From Oscillospiraceae bacterium (GTDB lineage: Bacteria; Bacillota; Clostridia; Oscillospirales; Oscillospiraceae), in contig SVLZ01000004.1 of NCBI GenBank assembly GCA_015067665.1, forward strand, positions 1-64,000: a DNA stretch of 64,000 nt, read 5' to 3'. Positions 17,315-25,006 of this stretch are shown piece by piece. The stretch's first letter is position 1. Every line of letters begins with the position of its first letter. The notes below the pieces were generated by a model that saw only the letters and a program-made list of their open reading frames with translations, made no database searches and had not been told where the DNA came from. The position numbers and the translations under genes were made by a program.

Positions 17315-17351
17315 GTTTTCATTTGGGTACATAAGAGGGGGGGCACCCCAT

Positions 17352-18869
17352 ATGCGCGACTTCCCGGAAGAAAATTTTATTACACAAATTACAACTACAT
17401 ATGAAGATATCTATAATCCTGACTTGCCCTTTTCGCAGCTATATGTATGCGATGCGGTGCAGCTCAGCGTTGTGGTGGACGGTTGCGGAATCCACAAGGT
17501 CCTCAATGAAGCGACGGAGTGCCACGCGGGAGATATGTATATCATAGGCAGCGGTGTCCATCACGGCTATTTTGCAAAAAGTAAGGATGAAAAGCCTACG
17601 GTCTATAGCATTCGCTTTTGTCCCGCACAGCTTTTTGGAAAACAGTGGGCAGACCCGGACAGTACGCATTTTTGCTACGGTGTGTTTCCCGATCGTGTGC
17701 CGGTATCCTATGCGCTGCTCAATTCCAATGCAATGCGTACATTTTTGGAATCCTTCAAGGCCATAGGGGAAGAGCTGACGCAAAAGGATATGCATTGGCA
17801 AGCAGCAGCGATTTCTCAATTAAAGCTAATGCTTATTTCCGTTGCCAGATATATCAATATGGCGGATACAACGGCAAATGACCACTCTGAGGAATGGATA
17901 ACGGTATCTGCGGCGATGCGGCTGATTATGGAGCGCTGCAGCGACAGCAATATGACACTGGAGTCCATCGCATCTGCGCTTTATGTCAGTCGGTCTCATC
18001 TGAGCAGAATGTTTCCAAAGGTGACGGGAGAATCCTTTATGGAGTATGTGCGGAAAACAAGGATATCCTTGGCTTGTCGCCTGCTGAGTACCACTGCGCT
18101 GACAAATGAGCAGATTGTAGAAAAATGCGGACTGAAAGACGTTCCCTCTTTTTACCGGGGTTTTAAGACCTATATGGGGATGACCCCTTATCAGTACAGA
18201 ATGTCGCAGCAAGCCGACGGTGACAACAGCGCGATAGGCATATACCTGCAGATTTCTGAGAGCTTGCAAAGAGGAAAAGTCAAGCAGGTAGAAGAGCTGG
18301 TGCAAACGGCTATTGCGCAGGGTTGCTTAGCCACGGAAATTCTCGATGAAGGACTTATGACCGGAATGAATGCCGTCGGTGAGAAGTTTAAGAATAATGA
18401 GGTCTATGTCCCGGAGGTGCTGGTAGCCGCCAGATGTATGAATGCCGGTGTACAGCTCCTAAAACCGCTATTGGTAGCAGACGGCACGAAGGCAGCCGGT
18501 AAGGTCTGCATCGGCACGGTGCAGGGAGATCTCCACGACATCGGTAAAAACATCGTAAAGCTTATGATGGAAGGAAAAGGCTTGGAGGTCGTGGATCTGG
18601 GCACGGATGTGGCACCGGAAGTCTTTATCCGTGCCGCCATCGAGGAAAAATGTCGGGTGATCTGCTGCTCCGCGCTTTTGACGACTACAATGGGTGTGAT
18701 CGGAGATGTGGTAAAGGCGGCAGATACCGCCGGGATCCGCCCAAAAGTAAAAATAATGATCGGCGGCGCACCGATAACCCAGGATTTCTGCGATCAAATA
18801 GGGGCGGATGTGTACACCTCCGATGCTGCCAGTGCAGCAGATGCGGCAGTGGCACTTTGTCAACAATAA
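17352..18869 (+). CDS. AraC-family regulator fused to a complete corrinoid-binding protein domain
   Basis: 505 residues from the ATG at 17352, which has a GAGGGGGGG site upstream; the open frame reaches back to 17265 but the earlier part overlaps the previous gene. Residues about 30-110 form an AraC-type cupin sensor. Residues about 183-283 form the double helix-turn-helix (LYVSRSHLSRMFPKVTG, then CGLKDVPSFYRGFKTYMG). Residues about 294-380 form the helical cap of methyltransferase corrinoid proteins, and 383-505 the Rossmann-type B12-binding domain with DLHDIG at 393-398, where His395 would be the lower cobalt ligand. The corrinoid half differs from the next gene product at only about 35 of 208 aligned positions. 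I infer a regulator that senses corrinoid or its methylation state; it could also act directly as a methyl carrier. Confidence 0.9.
   Translation: MRDFPEENFITQITTTYEDIYNPDLPFSQLYVCDAVQLSVVVDGCGIHKVLNEATECHAGDMYIIGSGVHHGYFAKSKDEKPTVYSIRFCPAQLFGKQWADPDSTHFCYGVFPDRVPVSYALLNSNAMRTFLESFKAIGEELTQKDMHWQAAAISQLKLMLISVARYINMADTTANDHSEEWITVSAAMRLIMERCSDSNMTLESIASALYVSRSHLSRMFPKVTGESFMEYVRKTRISLACRLLSTTALTNEQIVEKCGLKDVPSFYRGFKTYMGMTPYQYRMSQQADGDNSAIGIYLQISESLQRGKVKQVEELVQTAIAQGCLATEILDEGLMTGMNAVGEKFKNNEVYVPEVLVAARCMNAGVQLLKPLLVADGTKAAGKVCIGTVQGDLHDIGKNIVKLMMEGKGLEVVDLGTDVAPEVFIRAAIEEKCRVICCSALLTTTMGVIGDVVKAADTAGIRPKVKIMIGGAPITQDFCDQIGADVYTSDAASAADAAVALCQQ
18240..18863 (+). repeat. Copy 1 of a 624-bp direct duplication (corrinoid module)
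   Basis: Encodes the C-terminal corrinoid module of the AraC fusion. It is matched without gaps by 18905-19528, 665 bases further on, with long identical stretches over the GEKFKNNEVYVPEVLVAARC and the DLHDIGKNIVKLMMEGKG coding parts. Confidence 0.85.
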
Positions 18870-18898
18870 AGAATAAATTCATAAAGGAGAAAAGCGTT

Positions 18899-19531
18899 AT
18901 GCGTATTTATATGGAAATTTCTGAGAACCTGCAGAAGGGTAAGAATAAGATCGTCAAAGAGCTGGTGCAGCAAGCCATCGATCAAGGCTGTCCTGCCGCT
19001 GAGATCCTCAACGATGCACTGATGGCAGGCATGAATATTATCGGTGAAAAGTTTAAGAACAACGAGGTGTATGTCCCGGAGGTGCTGGTAGCCGCCAGAT
19101 GTATGAATTCCGGTGTGCAGCTTCTAAAGCCTCTTTTGGTGGCAGACGGTGTGCAGGCGACCGGCAAGGTGTGCATCGGCACGGTGCAGGGCGACCTTCA
19201 CGACATCGGCAAGAACATCGTAAAGCTTATGATGGAAGGTAAAGGTCTTGAGGTGGTGGATCTTGGCACAGATGTTGCCCCTGAAGCCTTTGTACAGGCA
19301 GCCATCGAGCATGGCTGTCAGGTGATTTGCTGCTCTGCGCTGCTGACCACTACTATGGATGTCATGGCAGAGGTCGTTAAGGCGGCAGATGCTGCCGGTA
19401 TCCGACCCGGTGTAAAGATCATGGTAGGTGGCGCACCGATCACACAGGATTTCTGTAATCAGATTGGCGCGGATGTCTACACCTCCGACGCTGCCAGCGC
19501 AGCGGACGCGGCAGTGGCCCTTTGTCAGTAA
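18899..19531 (+). CDS. Corrinoid protein of a methyltransferase system (MtaC/MttC type)
   Basis: 210 residues. AAAGGAG precedes the ATG at 18899. Residues about 1-85 form the helical cap domain and about 90-210 the B12-binding domain. DLHDIGKNIV is the DxHxxG signature whose histidine ligates cobalt, and SALLTTTM and GGAP motifs close the corrinoid site. It should carry a methyl group between the substrate-side methyltransferase (16196-17314) and the acceptor-side methyltransferase (20060-21049), and be reactivated by the RACE protein (21042-22424). It sits 29 bases after the AraC-corrinoid gene and one base before the DUF2284 gene. Confidence 0.9.
   Translation: MRIYMEISENLQKGKNKIVKELVQQAIDQGCPAAEILNDALMAGMNIIGEKFKNNEVYVPEVLVAARCMNSGVQLLKPLLVADGVQATGKVCIGTVQGDLHDIGKNIVKLMMEGKGLEVVDLGTDVAPEAFVQAAIEHGCQVICCSALLTTTMDVMAEVVKAADAAGIRPGVKIMVGGAPITQDFCNQIGADVYTSDAASAADAAVALCQ
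18905..19528 (+). repeat. Copy 2 of the 624-bp direct duplication (stand-alone corrinoid gene)
   Basis: This is nearly the whole coding part of the stand-alone corrinoid protein, aligned without gaps to 18240-18863. About 83% of residues match by eye count. Confidence 0.85.
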
Positions 19532-19532
19532 T

Positions 19533-20063
19533 ATGGAAAAGTATTTTAGTCATCCCGATATTTTTGAATGTAAGGTGATCCCGGCCAACGACATTCCCTT
19601 TGAGCAGTCTGTGGCAGATGCCTGCAAGTCAAACCAGTGCGGTAAGTACGGTACTTGCTGGACCTGCCCGCCCGGTGCAGGGCAGTTTCAGGAGCTGGAA
19701 AAGAAAATTAAGACCTATGAAACGGCGGTGGTCTTTACCTGCAAGTATGACCTGGAGGATCCTTTCGATTTTGAAGGTATGATCGACGGTCAGCAGAAAA
19801 CCATGCAGGTGCTCCGCGACATTATGGATGCTCTGCAGGCAGACGGAAAGAAATTCTTGGCGCTGGGGTGCGAGGGCTGCAATCTGTGCAAGAAATGCAC
19901 CTATCCCGATGCGCCTTGTCGCTACCCGGAAAAGGCGGTTGTTTCTGTGGAGGCCTGCGGCATCCATGTGGTAAACCTTTCTAAAAATATTGGGATCAAG
20001 TATAATAACGGTGTGAATACCGTCACCTACTTTTGTGTTGTTTTGTTTTCGGAGGCGCTATGA
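19533..20063 (+). CDS. DUF2284 cysteine-rich putative metal-binding protein
   Basis: 176 residues. The pattern CGKYGTCWTCPPGAG near residue 37 and GCEGCNLCKKCTYPDAPCRYP near residue 112, with about ten cysteines, is typical of DUF2284, predicted to bind metal or an Fe-S cluster. The gene begins one base after the corrinoid stop with no clear ribosome site, so it is probably translated by coupling, and it overlaps the next gene by ATGA. DUF2284 proteins occur near corrinoid methyltransferases, but a defined role is not known to me. A part in electron supply or cofactor handling is possible. Confidence 0.75.
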   Translation: MEKYFSHPDIFECKVIPANDIPFEQSVADACKSNQCGKYGTCWTCPPGAGQFQELEKKIKTYETAVVFTCKYDLEDPFDFEGMIDGQQKTMQVLRDIMDALQADGKKFLALGCEGCNLCKKCTYPDAPCRYPEKAVVSVEACGIHVVNLSKNIGIKYNNGVNTVTYFCVVLFSEAL

Positions 20064-21049
20064 AAAAAATCACAAAAGCATTATTACAGAACAAAAATAG
20101 AACGGTACCGATCTTGACTTTCCCCTCTGCGCAGCTTTTGGGGATCCGTGTTAAGGAACTGATCGGCTCTGCCGAAATGCAGGCGAAGGGTATGGAAGCA
20201 ATTTATAAGCGTTGTCCCATTGGTGCGGCGCTGAATATGATGGATCTTTCCGTAGAAGCAGAAGCTTTTGGCGCAAAAATACGCATCTATGAGGATGAGA
20301 TCCCTGCTGTTGAAAGTGGCATCATTGATGACATCTGCGATGCAGAGGACATCGCCGTGCCCCAAATAGGCGCAGGCAGAACGGCTATCTACATCGACGG
20401 CATTCGCAAGGCAAAGGAAAGAATTACGGATATTCCTGTATTTTGCGGTGTGATTGGTCCCTACTCATTGGCTGGCAGGCTTTTTGATATGACAGAGCTG
20501 ATGATGGAGTGCTACGATAGCCCGGATGAAGTGAAGATTTTGTTGGAAAAATGTTCGGAGTTTATTATTGCCTATATTAAGGCTTATAGGGAAGCCGGCG
20601 CAGACGGTGTGGTAATGGCAGAGCCGGCAGCAGGCTTGCTCTCTCCTGCACTTGCCGAGGAATTTTCTACCTGCTATGTGCAGAAGATCATCGAGGCGGT
20701 GAATAGCCCGGATTTTGTGTTCTGCTATCATAACTGCGGCAGTGCCGCCAGTGATATGATGGGTGCATTTGCCACTTTGGATGCAGATATTTTCCATTTC
20801 GGCAATGTGGTGGATATTGAAAAGGCCTGCCGGAGTTTACCGAAGGACAAGGTAATTATGGGTAATGTTGACCCGGTGCTGTTTCGAACCGGCACACCGG
20901 AAACGGTGGCTGGGGACACAAAGCGGGCGTATAACCTATGCAATCAGTATGAAAACTTCATAATTTCCACAGGCTGCGATGTCCCTGCGGCATCTTCTTG
21001 GGAAAATATCGACGCTTATTTCAGTAAGGTAACAGAGCTTTATGCATAA
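20060..21049 (+). CDS. MtaA/CmuA-type zinc-dependent methylcobamide methyltransferase
   Basis: 329 residues. GGAGG lies upstream of the ATG at 20060, replacing a longer open frame from 20033. H224-N-C226 plus C306 reproduce the His-x-Cys and distant Cys zinc site of MtaA/MtbA, the enzymes that take a methyl group from the corrinoid and place it on a thiol or other acceptor. In a bacterium without coenzyme M the likely acceptor is tetrahydrofolate, which is inference. Tightly packed: it overlaps DUF2284 upstream by 4 bases and the activator downstream by 8. Probable methyltransferase II of the operon. Confidence 0.8.
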   Translation: MKKITKALLQNKNRTVPILTFPSAQLLGIRVKELIGSAEMQAKGMEAIYKRCPIGAALNMMDLSVEAEAFGAKIRIYEDEIPAVESGIIDDICDAEDIAVPQIGAGRTAIYIDGIRKAKERITDIPVFCGVIGPYSLAGRLFDMTELMMECYDSPDEVKILLEKCSEFIIAYIKAYREAGADGVVMAEPAAGLLSPALAEEFSTCYVQKIIEAVNSPDFVFCYHNCGSAASDMMGAFATLDADIFHFGNVVDIEKACRSLPKDKVIMGNVDPVLFRTGTPETVAGDTKRAYNLCNQYENFIISTGCDVPAASSWENIDAYFSKVTELYA

Positions 21050-22424
21050 GGTAATCATTGACGGCAAGGCTTTTTGTGCTGCCGACGGACAAAAATTATC
21101 CACACTGCTTAGGGGCACAGAGTTTTCTGTGCCCCATCCGTGCGGTGGCAGGGGTGTCTGCAAAAAGTGTACCGTTGTCGTAAACGGAAAGCCGGAACTT
21201 GCCTGTCAATACGAAATTCATTCGGATATTACGGTACATATCCCCGCACATACGGAAATACTGTCGGAAACCGGTGCTGTAGAAACGGGAAAGATGACAG
21301 AAAATATGTGCTTTGCCTTGGATGTTGGAACGACTACACTGGCACTTGCGCTGGTTTCGCTGGATCGGGGAGAAATTGTAAAGGTGCTGACCCGCACCAA
21401 CCCTCAGACAGCTTTTGGTGCGGATGTAATGAGCCGCATTGATTATTGCGGTAAAAACGGCGTGGAGAAGCTCCAAAATGTGGTTGCGAAAAGAGTCAGC
21501 GAGATGATTGCAGATTTTGGACTGCCAATCATCGATATGATGTATGTGTCGGGAAATGCCACGATGCTCCATCTGCTTTTCGGTGTTGATCCGTCATCTA
21601 TGGGGAAAGCACCTTATACACCTGCTTTTTTGGAAAGCAAGTGTATCCAAGCGGAGGTTCTTGGCATAACTGGGGTAAAGGGTCTTATTTCTCTGCCGTC
21701 TATTTCTGCCTTTGTAGGCGCGGATCTGGTGGCGGGACTGAACTATGTAGGAATGCCCCAAAAGGGAAAATATAATTTACTCATCGATCTGGGAACGAAC
21801 GCAGAAATTGTGCTTTATTCCCGGGATGAAGCTGTTTGTACTGCCGCTGCAGCAGGTCCTTGCTTTGAGGGCGCAAACATCCGATGCGGTATGGGTGCGG
21901 AAGATGGTGCCATTTGGGCATATGAAAAAGGTGAAATAAAAACCATCGGCAATGTTCCTGCAAAGGGAATTTGCGGCACAGGGCTTATTGATATTATGGC
22001 CTCGCTTTTGAAAAACGAAACGATCGAAGAAAGTGGCTATATGGAAGAAGATTTCTATTTAACAGAAGAGATCTATCTCTGTCAAGCAGATGTGCGGCAG
22101 TTCCAAGTGGCAAAATCTGCGGTATGCTCTGCAGTGCTGACACTAATGGAGAAATTGGGCGTTGGGTTTGATGAGTTGGAAGAAGTTTATCTCTCCGGTG
22201 GATTCTCCGGGAAGATCAATATCCCAAACGCAGGAAAGGTTGGCCTGCTTCCGGCGGAGTTGATGAAAAAATGCATTGCCGTGAAAAACAGCAGCTTGCT
22301 GGGAACGGCAAAATTTGCATATGAAAAGAATGATCTGTCTGCTTATTTAGGCGCAGAATATGTGGATCTTTCTGCAGACCCTCATTTTTCAGACAGATTT
22401 GTGGATAATATGCTTTTTGAATAA
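21042..22424 (+). CDS. RACE-type corrinoid-activating ASKHA ATPase (DUF4445, 2Fe-2S)
   Basis: 460 residues. An N-terminal plant-type 2Fe-2S ferredoxin domain has ligands C34, C40, C43 and C55 (PHPCGGRGVCKKC). The rest is an ASKHA nucleotide-binding domain typical of DUF4445: FALDVGTTTLALALV, YVSGNATMLHLLFG, LIDLGTNAEIVL, and VYLSGGFSG. These proteins use ATP and low-potential electrons to reduce inactive Co(II) back to Co(I) in corrinoid proteins. Its presence strongly supports the reading of the operon as a working corrinoid methyl-transfer system. It starts inside the last codons of the methyltransferase gene. Confidence 0.9.
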   Translation: MHKVIIDGKAFCAADGQKLSTLLRGTEFSVPHPCGGRGVCKKCTVVVNGKPELACQYEIHSDITVHIPAHTEILSETGAVETGKMTENMCFALDVGTTTLALALVSLDRGEIVKVLTRTNPQTAFGADVMSRIDYCGKNGVEKLQNVVAKRVSEMIADFGLPIIDMMYVSGNATMLHLLFGVDPSSMGKAPYTPAFLESKCIQAEVLGITGVKGLISLPSISAFVGADLVAGLNYVGMPQKGKYNLLIDLGTNAEIVLYSRDEAVCTAAAAGPCFEGANIRCGMGAEDGAIWAYEKGEIKTIGNVPAKGICGTGLIDIMASLLKNETIEESGYMEEDFYLTEEIYLCQADVRQFQVAKSAVCSAVLTLMEKLGVGFDELEEVYLSGGFSGKINIPNAGKVGLLPAELMKKCIAVKNSSLLGTAKFAYEKNDLSAYLGAEYVDLSADPHFSDRFVDNMLFE

Positions 22425-22441
22425 AGCAAGGAGGAAAGGGT

Positions 22442-24988
22442 ATGGAAAAGGCAAGCTTATTGCAGGCACTTTGGGATTGTTTGGAAAACAAAGAAAAGAA
22501 AGACCGGATTTTCCCTTTTCTTTGGGTGCATGGCGAACCGCATCACCGTCTGCAGGAAGAATTGGATGCCATTTATAACTGCGGCTTGCGTGCGTTTTGC
22601 GTAGAAAGCCGCCCCCATCCGTATTTTTGTGAGGATGCCTGGTGGGAGGACTTGGGCTTTATTTTGCAGTATGCAAAGGCACGGGATATGCAGGTGTGGG
22701 TGCTGGATGATAAGCATTTTCCTACCGGCTATGCCAATGCCGCTATTGAGAAAAAATACCCTCACCTACGCAGAAAGTGCGTGCGGGTGGCTTGCATTGA
22801 TGTGGCAGGTCCTATGCGGGACGGCTGTTGCTTGTTTCCACAGATGGACGAGGATGAAACAGTTCTGTCTGTATGCGCCTACCGCCGCACAGGAGAAGGG
22901 GAGATTGTTGATGGCAACAGTGGTATGCTGCTGACGGATATTCGGGACGGTCTTGTATTTTGGGATGTGCCGGAGGGTGTGTGGCGCGTGTATTTTGTTA
23001 TAAATACCCATCGCGGTCCTGCCCACTTTAGAAACTACATCGATATGTGCGATGTGGACTCCTGCCGCGTTATGGTAGACGAGATCTATCAGCCCCACTA
23101 TGACCATTTTTCGGAATACTTCGGCAATACGTTCCGGGGCTTTTTCTCTGATGAGCCTTGCTTTGCCAATAATATCGGCTCTTTTGTAGATAAGCTGGGA
23201 ACACCGACTCTGAATATTCCTTGGCGAGAGGATATGGTGACCCTTTTGGCGCAGGAATGCGGCATTACCGAAGAGGAAGCAATCTGCCGTCTGCCGGCAC
23301 TTTGGCATACTGTTACAGAGCATACGGCTGTTCTTCGCCTTGGATATATGAATATTATCACGAAGCTGTATCGGGATAATTTCAGCAATATGCTGGGTTT
23401 ATGGTGTGAAAAGCGCGGCATAGAGTATATCGGTCACGTTATCGAGGATGGCGGCGCGCATATGCGCCTTGGCTATGGCAGCGGTCATTTCTTCCGGGCA
23501 CTGGAAGGACAGCATATGTCCGGTATGGACATTGTTCTGAACCAAATTGCGCCCGGCATTACCAAGATGGTACATTCTTATGCCAGTGCCTCCGGTAAGC
23601 AGGCAAGCCCTGACAGCTATGCGTACACCATTCCCAAGCTTGCCACTTCTGCTGCCCATTTGGACGAAAAGAAGCAGGGCAGAGTAATGTGCGAGCTATA
23701 CGGCGCCTTTGGCTGGGCAGAAGGTGTGCCGGAGATGAAATATTTAACGGATTGTATGCTTAGTCAAGGTATCAATCACTTAGTTCCCCACGCATTTTCC
23801 GATAAAGTGGAAGACCCGGACTGCCCGCCCCATTTCTTTAACGGTGGGAAAAATCCCCAGTACCCGGTATTCGGTAAGCTAATGGACTACACGGCAAAGC
23901 ATTTCCATATCTTAAATGCCGGCGTGCCACAGATCCCCGTGGCGGTCTACTATAACGCAGAGAGTGAATGGTGCGGCGGTGAGGTAGATCCGCTGGAGCG
24001 CGTTGCAAGCATTTTGGGACGAAATCATACAGATTTTGATTTTGTACCGATGGATGCGCTTATGACGGCCATGGAAGAAAAGGGAAAATTGCAGGTCGGC
24101 CCTTGCGCTTATCGCGCACTGATTTTGCCCTACAGTCAGGTGATCCCTGCCGCCTTGGCGCAGAAGATAGAAGCATTGACTGCTTCCGGTGTAGCTGTCC
24201 TGTACTTGGACGGCAAGCCGGAGCGGACAGAAACGGGAACTGCGCCTTCGTTATCGGGAAAAGTAGTAGCAAAGGCGCATCTTCCTGCGCTTATCAAAGA
24301 GGAGAAATGGGCAGCGGTGGAAACCACTGTGGCAGAACCGGATCTGCGGATACTTCATCGCGCAGATGGAGATACACAGGTGTATTTCTTCTTTAATGCC
24401 AGCTTGGACAGAACGATAGACACTTGTGTTGCGATTCAGTCCTCCGCGCCGGCAGTTGCTTATGATGCTTGGCTAAATACTTGCTGTCCAGTGGAAGAGA
24501 ATAAGCTGACACTGGCGCCGGGACAGGCAATTCTTTGGTGTGTTACGGAAGAAAAGCTTCCCGTTACAGACACGCCTGCGCAATGGGAGAATTTGCCGGT
24601 AGAAAAGGCGACTGTCACCCTCCGTCAACAGGAAGAGACAGTTTTGCAGGAAACCTGTGATGGGATGCCTAATAAGAATTATGCAAAAGATTATCCTGCC
24701 TTTAGCGGTGTCATAGATTACGACTTTGTATGCAGTGCAGAGTCGGCAAAATGGCTGAAGCTGGAGCAGGTAGGGGAGACGGCACGATTGTGGGTCAACG
24801 GCATCGACTGCGGATGTGCAGTTCGTGCGCCTTATGTTTATTATGTGGAAAACGCTTGGAAAGCTGGGGAGAATAAAATCCGTATTGAGGTGGCTGTCAA
24901 CCAAGGCTACGGCAGACGGGATCGTTTCTCCACAAATACAATTCTGCCTCCGATGGGCCTGTTTGGTAGAATTGAAATAAGCATTTAA
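22442..24988 (+). CDS. Large glycoside hydrolase, GH106-like (putative alpha-L-rhamnosidase)
   Basis: 848 residues. AGGAGG precedes the start. The layout fits GH106: an N-terminal TIM-barrel-like part (FFSDEPCF near residue 237, GYGSGHFFRALEGQHMSGMD near 341, MCELYGAFGWAEG near 417), a beta-sandwich middle, and a C-terminal galactose-binding-like domain (ARLWVNGIDCG near 782). GH106 enzymes remove terminal L-rhamnose. There is no signal peptide, so it acts inside the cell after import. Co-transcription with the corrinoid genes and the GH78 gene (18 bases downstream) suggests a rhamnosylated and methylated substrate. Alternative: a related uncharacterised GH family with the same domain layout. 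Confidence 0.65.
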   Translation: MEKASLLQALWDCLENKEKKDRIFPFLWVHGEPHHRLQEELDAIYNCGLRAFCVESRPHPYFCEDAWWEDLGFILQYAKARDMQVWVLDDKHFPTGYANAAIEKKYPHLRRKCVRVACIDVAGPMRDGCCLFPQMDEDETVLSVCAYRRTGEGEIVDGNSGMLLTDIRDGLVFWDVPEGVWRVYFVINTHRGPAHFRNYIDMCDVDSCRVMVDEIYQPHYDHFSEYFGNTFRGFFSDEPCFANNIGSFVDKLGTPTLNIPWREDMVTLLAQECGITEEEAICRLPALWHTVTEHTAVLRLGYMNIITKLYRDNFSNMLGLWCEKRGIEYIGHVIEDGGAHMRLGYGSGHFFRALEGQHMSGMDIVLNQIAPGITKMVHSYASASGKQASPDSYAYTIPKLATSAAHLDEKKQGRVMCELYGAFGWAEGVPEMKYLTDCMLSQGINHLVPHAFSDKVEDPDCPPHFFNGGKNPQYPVFGKLMDYTAKHFHILNAGVPQIPVAVYYNAESEWCGGEVDPLERVASILGRNHTDFDFVPMDALMTAMEEKGKLQVGPCAYRALILPYSQVIPAALAQKIEALTASGVAVLYLDGKPERTETGTAPSLSGKVVAKAHLPALIKEEKWAAVETTVAEPDLRILHRADGDTQVYFFFNASLDRTIDTCVAIQSSAPAVAYDAWLNTCCPVEENKLTLAPGQAILWCVTEEKLPVTDTPAQWENLPVEKATVTLRQQEETVLQETCDGMPNKNYAKDYPAFSGVIDYDFVCSAESAKWLKLEQVGETARLWVNGIDCGCAVRAPYVYYVENAWKAGENKIRIEVAVNQGYGRRDRFSTNTILPPMGLFGRIEISI

Positions 24989-25006
24989 TACGAAAGAGGA
25001 AAAACT

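Noticed and set aside
17265-17351. Longer N-terminus for the AraC-corrinoid protein
   Set aside because: It would overlap the end of the methyltransferase gene and lacks a ribosome site; the ATG at 17352 follows a GAGGGGGGG stretch and begins the cupin domain correctly.
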